DNA of 26,867 bases from JAAZLS01 sp964585925 (GCA_964585925.1 CAZPFS010000027.1:1-26867), one strand, 5' to 3'. Positions 16,012-23,122 are shown, counted from the stretch's first letter. The notes: generated from the sequence alone by a model not told the origin. Translations and numbers: made by a program.

Positions 16012-16949
16012 TGGGGCACCTCCCCGATCTCCATCTGCACCCTGTGCAGGGATATACAATCACCTATGGAGGCACAAAATTTGGCGGGAGCGATCCTCTT
16101 CATAAATCCGGCCAGCGTCTTTCCAGGGCCCATCTCCAGAAAAGTATCGTAACCTTCTTCTACCAGCAGCCGGATGGACTCTTCCCATCGCACCGCCTGG
16201 CTGAGCTGCCCGACCAGGGCCTTTTTTATGGCCGAGGGTTCGGAGACAAAACTTGCCGAACAGTTGAAAACCACCGGTATGGAAGGAGAACGAATTTCAA
16301 TGCTCTCCAGTTCCCGGGCCATCTCCGCCTCCACCGGTTTGAGCAATGCACAGTGAAAGGGGGCGCTCACATTGAGCTCTACCACCTTTTTGGCTCCTGC
16401 TTCCCGGGCTAGATCCCCGGCCCGGCGCACAGCCTCCGAGTCCCCGGAGATTACCATCTGTCCGGGACAATTGTAATTGGCCGGTTCGACCACCCCGCCA
16501 CCAGGATCCCGGCGGCAAATCTTTTCTACCTCCTCCCGGGGGAGGCCCATTATGGCCAGCATAGCCCCCTTTCCGGGAGGGACCGCCTCCTGCATCAGCC
16601 TTCCCCTTCGGCGGACCAGCGTCAGGGCATCCTCGAAACTCATCGCCCCGGAAATCACCAGCGCCGAGTACTCTCCCAGGCTCAACCCGGCGGCGCCTTC
16701 CGCTTGCAGGCCCAACTCTTCGGCCACCGCCGCCACGGCCAGGCTGGTAGCCAAAACTGCCGGCTGTGTGAATTCGGTCTGCTTCAGTTTTTCTTCCGGA
16801 CCTGTAAATATGGTCTCCAGCAACTCGGGCCCCAACGTCCGGGCCGCCTGCTCAAACACTTCCCGGGCGGACCCGTAACAATCATACAGATCCCGGCCCA
16901 TCCCTACATACTGGGAACCCTGGCCGGGAAAAAGAAACGCGGTTTTCAT
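16002..16949 (-). CDS. fabD: Malonyl-CoA:ACP transacylase
   Basis: A 315-residue enzyme that loads malonyl groups onto ACP. FPGQGSQ (7-13), the nucleophile elbow GLSLGEYSAL with Ser90, the RRRGRLMQ helix that binds the malonyl carboxylate, and His199 in SAPFHCALL are intact; GPGKTL closes the fold. Start ATG at 16949 is chosen (a TTG one codon earlier is possible), with AGGGTGA upstream. It lies directly after fabH with a 65-bp gap and no fabK between them. Confidence 0.97.
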   Translation of the reverse strand: MKTAFLFPGQGSQYVGMGRDLYDCYGSAREVFEQAARTLGPELLETIFTGPEEKLKQTEFTQPAVLATSLAVAAVAEELGLQAEGAAGLSLGEYSALVISGAMSFEDALTLVRRRGRLMQEAVPPGKGAMLAIMGLPREEVEKICRRDPGGGVVEPANYNCPGQMVISGDSEAVRRAGDLAREAGAKKVVELNVSAPFHCALLKPVEAEMARELESIEIRSPSIPVVFNCSASFVSEPSAIKKALVGQLSQAVRWEESIRLLVEEGYDTFLEMGPGKTLAGFMKRIAPAKFCASIGDCISLHRVQMEIGEVPQCR

Positions 16950-17014
16950 CAACGCATCACCCTGCCAGTACTATGTATGTGATCCCATTCCGGTCAACAG
17001 AAACGTTTTCGCGG

Positions 17015-18010
17015 CTACCAGATGGTCAACACCCCCCCCCAGGTCAGGCCGGCCCCAAAAGCCACCATGGCTACCAGGGAACCGGCGCCAAGCCTCCCGG
17101 CATCGATCTCCTCCTTGATTATTATGGGAATAGCCGCCGAAGAGGTATTCCCGTAGCGATCTATATTTACCGGCACCCTTTCCGGGGGAATATTAAGGCG
17201 TTTCCGGGCCGATTCGATTATGCGCAAATTAGCCTGGTGTAAAAACAAAAAATCAAGGTCCTCCGCGGCAAATCCTCCTTTTTGGAGGAGACTGAGAGTG
17301 GTTTCCTCCACCACCCGTACCGCAAATTTAAAAATCTCGTTGCCGCTCATTTTAATACAATGAAGTTTCTGCTCCACTGTTTCCCTGCTGGCCGGCAGCA
17401 TGCTCCCTCCCCCGGGAACCATCAGCAGCTCGGCCCCCCGGCCGTCGGATCCCAGTTCAAAACAGACAATTCCCCGCTCCTTATCGGAGTCGGAACGAGT
17501 AAGCACCGCCGCCCCCGCACCGTCCCCAAACAGAACGCAGGTCTGGCGGTCTTCCCAATCGGTAATGCGGCTTAAAACCTCTCCGCCCACAACCAGAACG
17601 TGGTTACAGGCTCCGCTGCGGATAAACTGATCGGCCACCGCTAAACCATATACAAAACCCGTGCATCCCGCCGACAGATCAAAGGCCGCGGCCCGGAACG
17701 CCTTCAACCGGGCCTGGAGAAGGCAGGCCGTCGCCGGAAAAGGGTAATCCGGGGTAATAGTGGCCATTATGATCAGATCCAGCTGTTCCGGCTTCAAGCC
17801 GGCCCGGTCCAGCGCTTCCCGAGCGGCCTGTTCGGAGAGATCTGAATTTGAACGACCGGTTTCAAGCAGCCTCCGCTCCCTGATCCCGGTGCGGGTAACA
17901 ATCCAGTGATCGCTGGTATCCACCAGTTTTTCCAGATCATGGTTGGTAACGACCTTGGAAGGCACCGCCGCTCCGATACCGGCAATTAAACTTTTTATCG
18001 GTTTATTCAT
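17015..18010 (-). CDS. fabH: Beta-ketoacyl-ACP synthase III
   Basis: This 331-residue enzyme starts fatty acid synthesis by condensing acyl-CoA with malonyl-ACP. The Cys-His-Asn triad is visible: C116 in DLSAGCTGFVYGL, His in FLFLHQANLRI and Asn in DRYGNTSSAAIP. The C-terminal FGAGLTWGGVLTIW is typical. Tandem ATGs at 18013 and 18010 both overlap the plsX end; the second has the better spacing to GAAGGA. Confidence 0.98.
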   Translation of the reverse strand: MNKPIKSLIAGIGAAVPSKVVTNHDLEKLVDTSDHWIVTRTGIRERRLLETGRSNSDLSEQAAREALDRAGLKPEQLDLIIMATITPDYPFPATACLLQARLKAFRAAAFDLSAGCTGFVYGLAVADQFIRSGACNHVLVVGGEVLSRITDWEDRQTCVLFGDGAGAAVLTRSDSDKERGIVCFELGSDGRGAELLMVPGGGSMLPASRETVEQKLHCIKMSGNEIFKFAVRVVEETTLSLLQKGGFAAEDLDFLFLHQANLRIIESARKRLNIPPERVPVNIDRYGNTSSAAIPIIIKEEIDAGRLGAGSLVAMVAFGAGLTWGGVLTIW

Positions 18011-19037
18011 CATATCCTTCTTCCCTTAATTTGGGGGCAATTTCGTCCAGGGCCTGCTGAAACAGGCCAACCAGATTCTGACGGACAAAGGGATAAACCT
18101 GTTTGAGCAGGGCCAGTTCAATGGCCCTGGCCCGAGACGAGCCGTGGCATTTGATGCACACCCCATTAACTCCCAACAACGGCGCCCCGCCGTATTCTGT
18201 GACATCCACCTGCCGGCGCAAATTCTGCAAGGCGGGTTTAAACAACGCCGCGCCGAGGTACAAACGAGGGCGGGATCGGATCTGTTGTTTCAGCAGGTTC
18301 ATTATTTCTCGGGACAATCCCTCCGACGTTTTTAATAACACATTGCCGGCAAAACCGTCGCAGACTATTACGTCGGCACTGTTGGAAAAAACCTCAGTGC
18401 CCTCGATATTCCCGTAAAATTCCGGTAAAAATCGTTCAAACAGCCGGTAGGCTTTCCTGACCCGGCTGTTGCCTTTATTTTTTTCACTGCCCACATTGAG
18501 CAGGGCTACCTTGGGGTTTTCACAACCCAACAACTTGCGGGAATAAATGCTCCCCATGTAGGCATACTGCAGCATTTGTTCCGGCCGGGCATCCATGTTG
18601 GCTCCGGCGTCCAGCAGCACCACCGGCCCGCCGCTGAATCTGGGCAGCACCGTCAGCAGGGCCGGACGGCTGATACCACTTAAACGACCCAGTGACAACA
18701 CACCTGCGGTCATCAGTGCGCCGGTATTTCCGGAGCTCAGGGAGGCCTCCGCCTCTCCAAAGCGAGCCATCTGCAAAGCGGTGACCATGGAGGATCCCGG
18801 TTTTTGACGAACCGCCAGACCGGGCTCGTCATCATTTAAAATAACGTCCCTCGCCGGAACGAGGCTGATCCGGTCCCGGGGACAGTCAAGCCCGTTCAGG
18901 CACTGCTCCACCCGTTCTTCCTGCCCCACGAGTATCACCCGCAAATCGGGGTTAACAGAAACCGCCGCCGCCGCTCCCCGGACGATTTCCCCGGGGGCAT
19001 GATCTCCTCCCATGGCATCAACGGCTACCCTGACCAC
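18003..19037 (-). CDS. plsX: Phosphate acyltransferase PlsX
   Basis: This 344-residue enzyme converts acyl-ACP to acyl-phosphate, the first step from fatty acids to phospholipids. It shows VAVDAMGGDHAPGEIV at the N-terminus, SSGNTGALM, GANMDARPEQMLQYAYMGS, NVGSEKNKGN, VCDGFAGNVLLKTSEG and the late YGGAPLLGVNG. The start is GTG at 19037; the ribosome binding site is weak (TTGGGATG), and the 126-bp gap from rpmF holds a hairpin. No fapR gene stands between rpmF and plsX, unlike many Firmicutes. Confidence 0.97.
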   Translation of the reverse strand: MVRVAVDAMGGDHAPGEIVRGAAAAVSVNPDLRVILVGQEERVEQCLNGLDCPRDRISLVPARDVILNDDEPGLAVRQKPGSSMVTALQMARFGEAEASLSSGNTGALMTAGVLSLGRLSGISRPALLTVLPRFSGGPVVLLDAGANMDARPEQMLQYAYMGSIYSRKLLGCENPKVALLNVGSEKNKGNSRVRKAYRLFERFLPEFYGNIEGTEVFSNSADVIVCDGFAGNVLLKTSEGLSREIMNLLKQQIRSRPRLYLGAALFKPALQNLRRQVDVTEYGGAPLLGVNGVCIKCHGSSRARAIELALLKQVYPFVRQNLVGLFQQALDEIAPKLREEGYDE

Positions 19038-19062
19038 TATTTTTCACATCCCAACTGTAATT

Positions 19063-19093
19063 AGAATAAGCCCTTGGCAAAGCAACCCGTCAA
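19063..19093 (-). promoter_or_regulatory. Weak candidate promoter before plsX
   Basis: On the minus strand TTGACG (19088-19093) is followed by TATTCT after 19 bp, or by the poorer CTTATT after 17 bp. It lies after the rpmF-plsX hairpin, where a second start for the fab genes would be expected. The match is weak. Confidence 0.25.
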
Positions 19094-19111
19094 TCCCTCT
19101 ATATAATAATA

Positions 19112-19145
19112 CCGCCCTTTCTGTACCGGATTCCTGAAAGGGCGG
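19112..19145 (-). terminator. Hairpin between rpmF and plsX, possible attenuating terminator
   Basis: CCGCCCTTTC and GAAAGGGCGG form a perfect 10-bp stem with a 14-nt loop, followed on the minus strand by TATTATTATATAG. The tract is T-rich but broken by A, so it is likely a partial terminator that lowers transcription into plsX-fab, or an RNA processing site. Confidence 0.5.
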
Positions 19146-19163
19146 ATAACAAAGAAAACATAT

Positions 19164-19349
19164 CTATTTTTTTTCCATATTTTCGATTACGGTCCGGTTT
19201 TTGTAACTGCCGCAATTCAAACAAACCCGGTGAGCAACTTTAAGCTCGTGGCATTTGGGGCAGGGTACCAGATTGACAGGTTTAATTTTATCATGAGCAC
19301 GGCGCTGGTCCCGCTTTGTGGCAGAGGTCCGTCTCTTCGGAACAGCCAT
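19164..19349 (-). CDS. rpmF: 50S ribosomal protein L32
   Basis: A 61-residue zinc-ribbon ribosomal protein. It begins MAVPKRRTSATKRDQRRAHD and carries two CxxC pairs (CPKC and CLNC), so it is the zinc-binding form. ATG at 19349 is preceded by AAAGGAG, which covers the last codons of the DUF177 gene; the two genes are 6 bp apart and must be co-transcribed. DUF177-rpmF-plsX is a widespread order. Confidence 0.98.
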   Translation of the reverse strand: MAVPKRRTSATKRDQRRAHDKIKPVNLVPCPKCHELKVAHRVCLNCGSYKNRTVIENMEKK

Positions 19350-19355
19350 TTACTA

Positions 19356-19910
19356 TCACTCCTTTGGTTTAGGTTGACCGTCACTTTGATTAAAATATTT
19401 CTCGAGCACCTTAAATCTGGAGTCTGTTTTTTCGCCCGGAACACAACCGCAACGGCCAATGTTCAGGTCAGATCCGCATACAGGACATATGCCCCGGCAG
19501 TCTTCCCGGCAAAGCGGCCTACAGCCCAGACCAAGCAGCAGAATCTGCCTGAAGTACTCATCCAGATAAAGGTAATCCCCGCGAACGGTAAGCTCGTTGG
19601 CTGCCTCGGAAGCCAGTACTGCCGGGCTGTCTTTAGGGGAAATTTCCCCATGAAGGGTAAAGGTTTCACTGAAATCAACCCTCACCTGCCGGGTGAACCC
19701 CTTCAAGCAGCGGCTGCAATTCGCCGCCAGATTTGCTTGCAGAGTTCCTTCCAGAAACGCCCGGTCACCGCTTACCCTGATTTCGGCTTTAATCTGAAGC
19801 CGATCCGGCGAGCCGGCCTCAAGCCCAAAGCCGGCCGGAATTTTTCCTGTAAACTCATATGAACAAACCTGTCCCTGCTTTTGCCGGACTTCTGGCAGGT
19901 ATATTTTCAG
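19356..19910 (-). CDS. DUF177 (YceD) family protein, probable CTG start
   Basis: A protein of the DUF177/YceD family, linked in other bacteria to 23S rRNA accumulation or processing and nearly always next to rpmF. Conserved features are CSRC (Cys65, Cys68 from the proposed start), VDFSETFTL, the YLYLDEYFRQILLLGL segment and a Cys-rich tail (CREDCRGICPVCGSDLN) that likely binds zinc. The first ATG/GTG/TTG codon in frame is TTG at 19706, which would delete the conserved N-terminal third. The open frame runs back to 19934 without a canonical start. A CTG at 19910, with AAGGGG 10 bp upstream, gives 184 residues and the usual family length. A sequencing error is the alternative. Confidence 0.85.
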   Translation of the reverse strand: MKIYLPEVRQKQGQVCSYEFTGKIPAGFGLEAGSPDRLQIKAEIRVSGDRAFLEGTLQANLAANCSRCLKGFTRQVRVDFSETFTLHGEISPKDSPAVLASEAANELTVRGDYLYLDEYFRQILLLGLGCRPLCREDCRGICPVCGSDLNIGRCGCVPGEKTDSRFKVLEKYFNQSDGQPKPKE

Positions 19911-19927
19911 CGTCTGTACACCCCTTA

Positions 19928-19949
19928 TTTAGGTTTAAAAAAAACTAAA
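19928..19949. promoter_or_regulatory. Inverted repeat just downstream of the DUF177 promoter
   Basis: TTTAGGTTT (19928-19936) and AAACTAAA (19942-19949) form an inverted repeat with one bulged base. It lies right after the -10 box at the expected transcription start. The placement suits a repressor site, but it does not match the FapR consensus and no regulator can be named. Confidence 0.35.
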
Positions 19950-19952
19950 GCA

Positions 19953-19981
19953 ATTATATGCACCTTTAATTTCTTTGTCAA
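19953..19981 (-). promoter_or_regulatory. Perfect sigma-A promoter for DUF177-rpmF-fab
   Basis: TTGACA (19976-19981) and TATAAT (19953-19958) are exactly 17 bp apart on the minus strand, a full consensus match. Transcription would start near 19946, about 36 bp before the proposed CTG start of the DUF177 gene. It is the strongest promoter in the window. Confidence 0.92.
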
Positions 19982-20124
19982 GAAATACAGTTTTTGGGTA
20001 TCTCTGTTCAGTGACATGGCCGAAAAGGGGTTTTGGGAGCGCCGGGTGCAAGATCCATCAGTTTGTTCTCCGCCCGCCGTCAAAAGTGTGTGTTTACCTT
20101 CTAGTAAAAAAGTGCAGGCGGCCC

Positions 20125-20538
20125 TTAATAGGTAAACCCGTCCACACCGTTATCGCCCGAAGGCCCAGCGGGAAAAATAACCAGGATCCGGTTGGGCAGA
20201 CAGACTATACTTTCGTACGGCTTGGATATCCAGCCGGTATGGGAGCAAATTCCCCGGGGGCATAGCCGGCGGTCCAGGGGAAGCATCCTTATCCGTCCCG
20301 GTTCCACCTCCAGTTGAGCCCGGTGTTTTTCTAAATCTTTTCCGTTAAAGGTAAATTCATAGAGATAATGATCCGCCAAAGAAAGCTCGGCCACAAGCTT
20401 ATTGTCAACATACACCGCGGCATATTTCTGCGGGGGCGGCGCCCCCGTCAAGTTCAAATTATACCAGAGACCACCCAGCCCCATCGCCAGAACAGAAATG
20501 ATAATTATCAGATCGGCCGGTTTCAGACGCAGCGGCAT
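20125..20538 (-). CDS. Membrane-anchored NusG domain II protein
   Basis: A 137-residue protein with an N-terminal membrane helix (about residues 8-27) and an extracytoplasmic NusG-domain-II (PF07009-type) domain. The family block is clear: LCPRGICSHTGWISKPYESIVCLPNRILV, with three conserved Cys. Its function is unknown; in other Clostridia such proteins lie near electron-transfer, FMN-transferase or isoprenoid genes. ATG at 20538 has GGGAGGAGG upstream and its own extended -10 promoter. It follows iscU by 61 bp on the same strand. Confidence 0.9.
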   Translation of the reverse strand: MPLRLKPADLIIIISVLAMGLGGLWYNLNLTGAPPPQKYAAVYVDNKLVAELSLADHYLYEFTFNGKDLEKHRAQLEVEPGRIRMLPLDRRLCPRGICSHTGWISKPYESIVCLPNRILVIFPAGPSGDNGVDGFTY

Positions 20539-20559
20539 ACAATACCTCCTCCCGTTTTG

Positions 20560-20568
20560 ATTATAGCA
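20560..20568 (-). promoter_or_regulatory. Extended -10 promoter before the NusG-II gene
   Basis: TGCTATAAT on the minus strand is a TGn-extended -10 element. A weak -35 (TTAAAC) lies 17 bp upstream of TATAAT. It would give a leader of about 15 nt holding GGGAGGAGG, and would allow expression apart from the isc genes. Confidence 0.55.
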
Positions 20569-20599
20569 CAGGCCGGGAGGCAGTTTAAAATTACGGGGC

Positions 20600-20989
20600 T
20601 TATTCTGCTTTTTCCTGTTCGGGCCGCTGATCGCTAGGATACCTGTTCAGGGCATCCTGAAGAGCATCGGCGGCCAGATTTGAACAGTGCATCTTCAGCG
20701 GAGGAAGCCCCCCCAATTCCTCCGCCACCTGACTGTTGGTGATCTGCCGGGCCTGTTCAATTGTTTTGCCCTTGACCATCTCAGTCAACATGCTGCTGCT
20801 GGCGATGGCGGCGGCACAACCAAAAGTTTGAAATTTTATATCAACAATCACCCCCCCTTCAACCTTCAAGTAAATTTTCATCGTATCACCGCATTTGAAA
20901 CTCCCCGCCTCTCCCACCACATCGGCATCGGTCATCTGACCGGCATTACGGGGGTTATTGAAATGATCAATTACCTTTTGGTTGTACAT
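20600..20989 (-). CDS. iscU: Iron-sulfur cluster scaffold protein IscU/NifU-like
   Basis: A 129-residue scaffold on which Fe-S clusters are built from IscS sulfur. The three ligand cysteines are present: C33 in FKCGDTM (with Asp35), C58 in TFGCAAAIASSS and C102 in MHCSNLAADAL. The N-terminus YNQKVIDHFNNPRNAG is typical. It lacks the LPPVK chaperone motif exactly but has LPPLK at 95-99. ATG at 20989 uses a GGAGG located in the last codons of iscS. Confidence 0.97.
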   Translation of the reverse strand: MYNQKVIDHFNNPRNAGQMTDADVVGEAGSFKCGDTMKIYLKVEGGVIVDIKFQTFGCAAAIASSSMLTEMVKGKTIEQARQITNSQVAEELGGLPPLKMHCSNLAADALQDALNRYPSDQRPEQEKAE

Positions 20990-20992
20990 TGT

Positions 20993-22168
20993 TCATGCCT
21001 CCTGTGTACGCGGTTGCGGGTAATGCGCCGATATTTTTTGCAGCCTCTTCACCAGCGGCGGGAGTACCTTCAGCAGATAATCCACATCTTCTTCCGTGTT
21101 TCCCCAGCCCATGGTCAGCCGCAGTGAGCCGCGTGCCAGCTGGGGATCCAGTCCCATGGCCAACAGAACATGGGAGGGATCGACGGAACCGGAAGTGCAG
21201 GCCGAACCGCTGGAGGCAGCCACCCCGTGCAAATCGAGACCCAGTAAAATTGATTCTCCTTCCACGTAATTAAAGCTCAAACTGAGATGACCCGGCAGGC
21301 GCAGACTGGGATGACCGTTAATGGCAACCCCTTCCGTGGTCAGCAAGCCTGCCAGCAGCCTTTCCTGGAGAGTCCGCAGATAAGCTGTCTTTTGGGGAAG
21401 TTCTTTCATCGCCAGACCAAGCGCCTCAGCCAAGCCCACAATACCCGGCACGTTTTCAGTGCCCGGCCGAAGTTTTTGTTCCTGCCCGCCGCCGCTGTAA
21501 AGCGGGGGCAATTCAACCCCTTTCCGGACATAAAGGGCCCCCACCCCCTTGGGGCCGTTGAATTTATGGGCGGAAACAGAGAGGAAATCGACATTCAGGT
21601 CATCTACCTTTAGCGGCAGCTTTCCCGCCGCTTGCACCGCGTCGCTATGAAACAAAATATTTTTCTCCCGGGCCACCCGGCCGATCTCCTCCACCGGCTC
21701 AATGGTTCCCACCTCGTTATTGGCCGCCATGATCGAGATAAGCACCGTCTCCGGGGTAATCGCTTCCTCTACCTTTTGGGGATCGACCATCCCGTATCGA
21801 TCCACCGGCAGATAGGTTACCCTGAACCCCTGAGCAGCCAGATCCTTGCACACATCGAGCACCGCGTGGTGTTCAATAGATGAAGTGATAATATGCCCCC
21901 GGCTCTGCCTGCGGGCGATGCCCCGAATGGCAATATTGTTGGATTCGGTTCCCCCCGAGGTAAAATAAATCTCCTCCGGCTTGGCCCCCAAGGCCAGCGC
22001 CACCTTTTCACGGGCCGAATCCACCGCCTGGCGGGTTTCCCGTCCCCAGGAATGGAGGCTGGAGGGGTTTCCGTATCGTTCCTGAAAATAAGGGGCCATG
22101 GCCTGCAAAACCTCATCTCTGAGGGGAGTAGTAGCACTGTGATCCAGATAAACAAACCGCTTTTCCAA
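20993..22168 (-). CDS. iscS: Cysteine desulfurase (IscS/NifS)
   Basis: This 391-residue pyridoxal-phosphate enzyme takes sulfur from cysteine and passes it to IscU. Features: YLDHSATTP at the N-terminus, TSGGTESNN, EHHAVL with the PLP-stacking His, Lys202 in SAHKFNGPKG that binds PLP, RPGTEN, and the active-site loop SGSACTSGSVDPSHVL with Cys324. The start is TTG at 22168, with GGAGGAGG about 10 bp upstream. The gene is 26 bp downstream of the iscR-type regulator and directly precedes iscU. Confidence 0.97.
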   Translation of the reverse strand: MEKRFVYLDHSATTPLRDEVLQAMAPYFQERYGNPSSLHSWGRETRQAVDSAREKVALALGAKPEEIYFTSGGTESNNIAIRGIARRQSRGHIITSSIEHHAVLDVCKDLAAQGFRVTYLPVDRYGMVDPQKVEEAITPETVLISIMAANNEVGTIEPVEEIGRVAREKNILFHSDAVQAAGKLPLKVDDLNVDFLSVSAHKFNGPKGVGALYVRKGVELPPLYSGGGQEQKLRPGTENVPGIVGLAEALGLAMKELPQKTAYLRTLQERLLAGLLTTEGVAINGHPSLRLPGHLSLSFNYVEGESILLGLDLHGVAASSGSACTSGSVDPSHVLLAMGLDPQLARGSLRLTMGWGNTEEDVDYLLKVLPPLVKRLQKISAHYPQPRTQEA

Positions 22169-22194
22169 CTGGTAACAACCTCCTCCTCGAAAAA

Positions 22195-22617
22195 TCAGGT
22201 TGATTTTACCCCTGTAAGTTCGGCCAGTGAAACACTGTCCAGAACATCGTTAATACGATCCCTCAACTTCTCCCAGACCCGGCGGGCTCGGCAGCCTTCA
22301 TCCCGATGGCAACGGGAAACACTGTTTTCATTCAGGCAACCCATGGGTACAATCGGTCCCTCCACCGCCCGCACTATATCCCCGATTTTGATTGTCGAGG
22401 GCTGACGCGCCAGCAGGTACCCCCCTTTGGCTCCCCGGACACTGTTCACCAGACCGGCCCGTCTCAAATCGGGAAAGATCTGTTCCAGGAATTGAAAGGA
22501 AATACCCTCCCGGCGGGCAATTTCCCGCAAGGACAGCGGCCCCTGCCGATAATGAAACACCAGCACCGCCATTGCCCTGACTCCGTACTCCACCCTTGCT
22601 GAAAGCTTGATCTGCAT
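22195..22617 (-). CDS. iscR: Rrf2/IscR-family Fe-S-sensing repressor
   Basis: A 140-residue winged-helix regulator. The N-terminal DNA-binding domain reads MQIKLSARVEYGVRAMAVLV through REGISFQFLEQIFPDLRRAGLV and the wing VRGAKGGYLLAR. Three cysteines, C94, C103 and C109, lie where IscR and NsrR ligate a 2Fe-2S or 4Fe-4S cluster; CymR-type members lack them. The start is ATG at 22617, with AAAGGAGG just upstream; the frame continues 26 codons further but that stretch is hydrophobic and lies over the operator. An IscR box precedes it and iscS-iscU follow, so autoregulation by Fe-S status is likely. Confidence 0.94.
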   Translation of the reverse strand: MQIKLSARVEYGVRAMAVLVFHYRQGPLSLREIARREGISFQFLEQIFPDLRRAGLVNSVRGAKGGYLLARQPSTIKIGDIVRAVEGPIVPMGCLNENSVSRCHRDEGCRARRVWEKLRDRINDVLDSVSLAELTGVKST

Positions 22618-22633
22618 TACCTCCTTTAGAAAA

Positions 22634-22657
22634 ATCCCGACAAATATACTCAGGTAT
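22634..22657 (-). promoter_or_regulatory. IscR-type operator
   Basis: ATACCTGAGTAT followed by ATTTGTCGGGAT fits the type-1 IscR box (ATAsyyGACTr-www-yAGTCrrsTAT) with few mismatches. It lies 16 bp upstream of the iscR start codon and overlaps a possible -10 (TATATT). This is strong placement for autorepression by holo-IscR. Confidence 0.75.
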
Positions 22658-22682
22658 AAACTAAAAAAATAAAACCCCATCC

Positions 22683-22711
22683 AGAGTAACACCATGATTA
22701 AAAACTGTCAA
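22683..22711 (-). promoter_or_regulatory. Candidate promoter of the isc operon
   Basis: TTGACA (22706-22711) is followed after 17 bp by TACTCT (22683-22688), a weak -10. A second option upstream is CGGACA (22787-22792) with a perfect TATAAT (22764-22769) after 17 bp, giving a leader of about 140 nt. Either could drive iscR-iscS-iscU. Confidence 0.45.
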
Positions 22712-22832
22712 TCCCGTAAAAAGGGAAGGTGAAAAGGCTGAAGTTTAATCCCTTGAGCGAAAAATTATACCGAATAGTCTAAGGGGTGTCCGAACTTCCG
22801 GAGATTGTTTTATTTCTCATCCGCAACAGATC

Positions 22833-22859
22833 AAAAGGGGGCTGCCGATGGCAGCCCCC
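22833..22859 (-). terminator. Intrinsic terminator of the spore coat operon
   Basis: GGGGGCTGCC and GGCAGCCCCC make a perfect 10-bp stem with a 3-nt loop, followed on the minus strand by TTTT. It starts 13 bp after the stop codon of the second coat gene. Confidence 0.88.
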
Positions 22860-22872
22860 GCCAATCATTTTG

Positions 22873-23103
22873 CTACGAGATGTTACTTTCATGACTCATG
22901 GGGACCTTGTACCATCCCTTATCCTGCATGTACCGGAATACCTTTTCGGAATCATGGAGACATTGATTCTGAAAATCAGTAAACGTCTGGCGGATACTGG
23001 GATCCTGGGACTCCAGCACTCCGTGCATATAACCCATGCAGCTGGTTTTGATGCTGCTCAGGATATCACCGGCAATTTCCTTATCCGTAAACTGGTGAGT
23101 CAT
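22873..23103 (-). CDS. CotF-like spore coat protein
   Basis: A 76-residue protein of the CotF/spore-coat family, found on the spores of Bacilli and Clostridia. The pattern TDKEIAGDILSSIKTSCMGYMHGVLESQDPSIRQTF, then HDSEKVFRYMQDKGWYKVP is the family hallmark, predicted as a helical bundle. ATG at 23103 is chosen because GGAGG is 7 bp away; the ATG two codons earlier is too close to it. It follows another small gene by 19 bp and is closed by a terminator. Confidence 0.85.
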   Translation of the reverse strand: MTHQFTDKEIAGDILSSIKTSCMGYMHGVLESQDPSIRQTFTDFQNQCLHDSEKVFRYMQDKGWYKVPMSHESNIS

Positions 23104-23122
23104 GGTCATTCCTCCTGTCTGA

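Noticed and set aside
16012..16059. Upstream extension of fabG
   Set aside because: It lies inside fabD and lacks a ribosome binding site; the ATG at 16011 has GGAGGT and gives the canonical FabG N-terminus.
19885..20124. Possible small RNA or gene in the gap between the NusG-II and DUF177 genes
   Set aside because: Only a 16-codon frame and short weak stems are visible; the gap is explained by the promoter and leader of DUF177-rpmF.
22618..22695. Longer N-terminus for the IscR-type regulator
   Set aside because: The extra 26 residues are hydrophobic, unlike the family, lie over the IscR box, and the true ATG at 22617 has an AAAGGAGG site.
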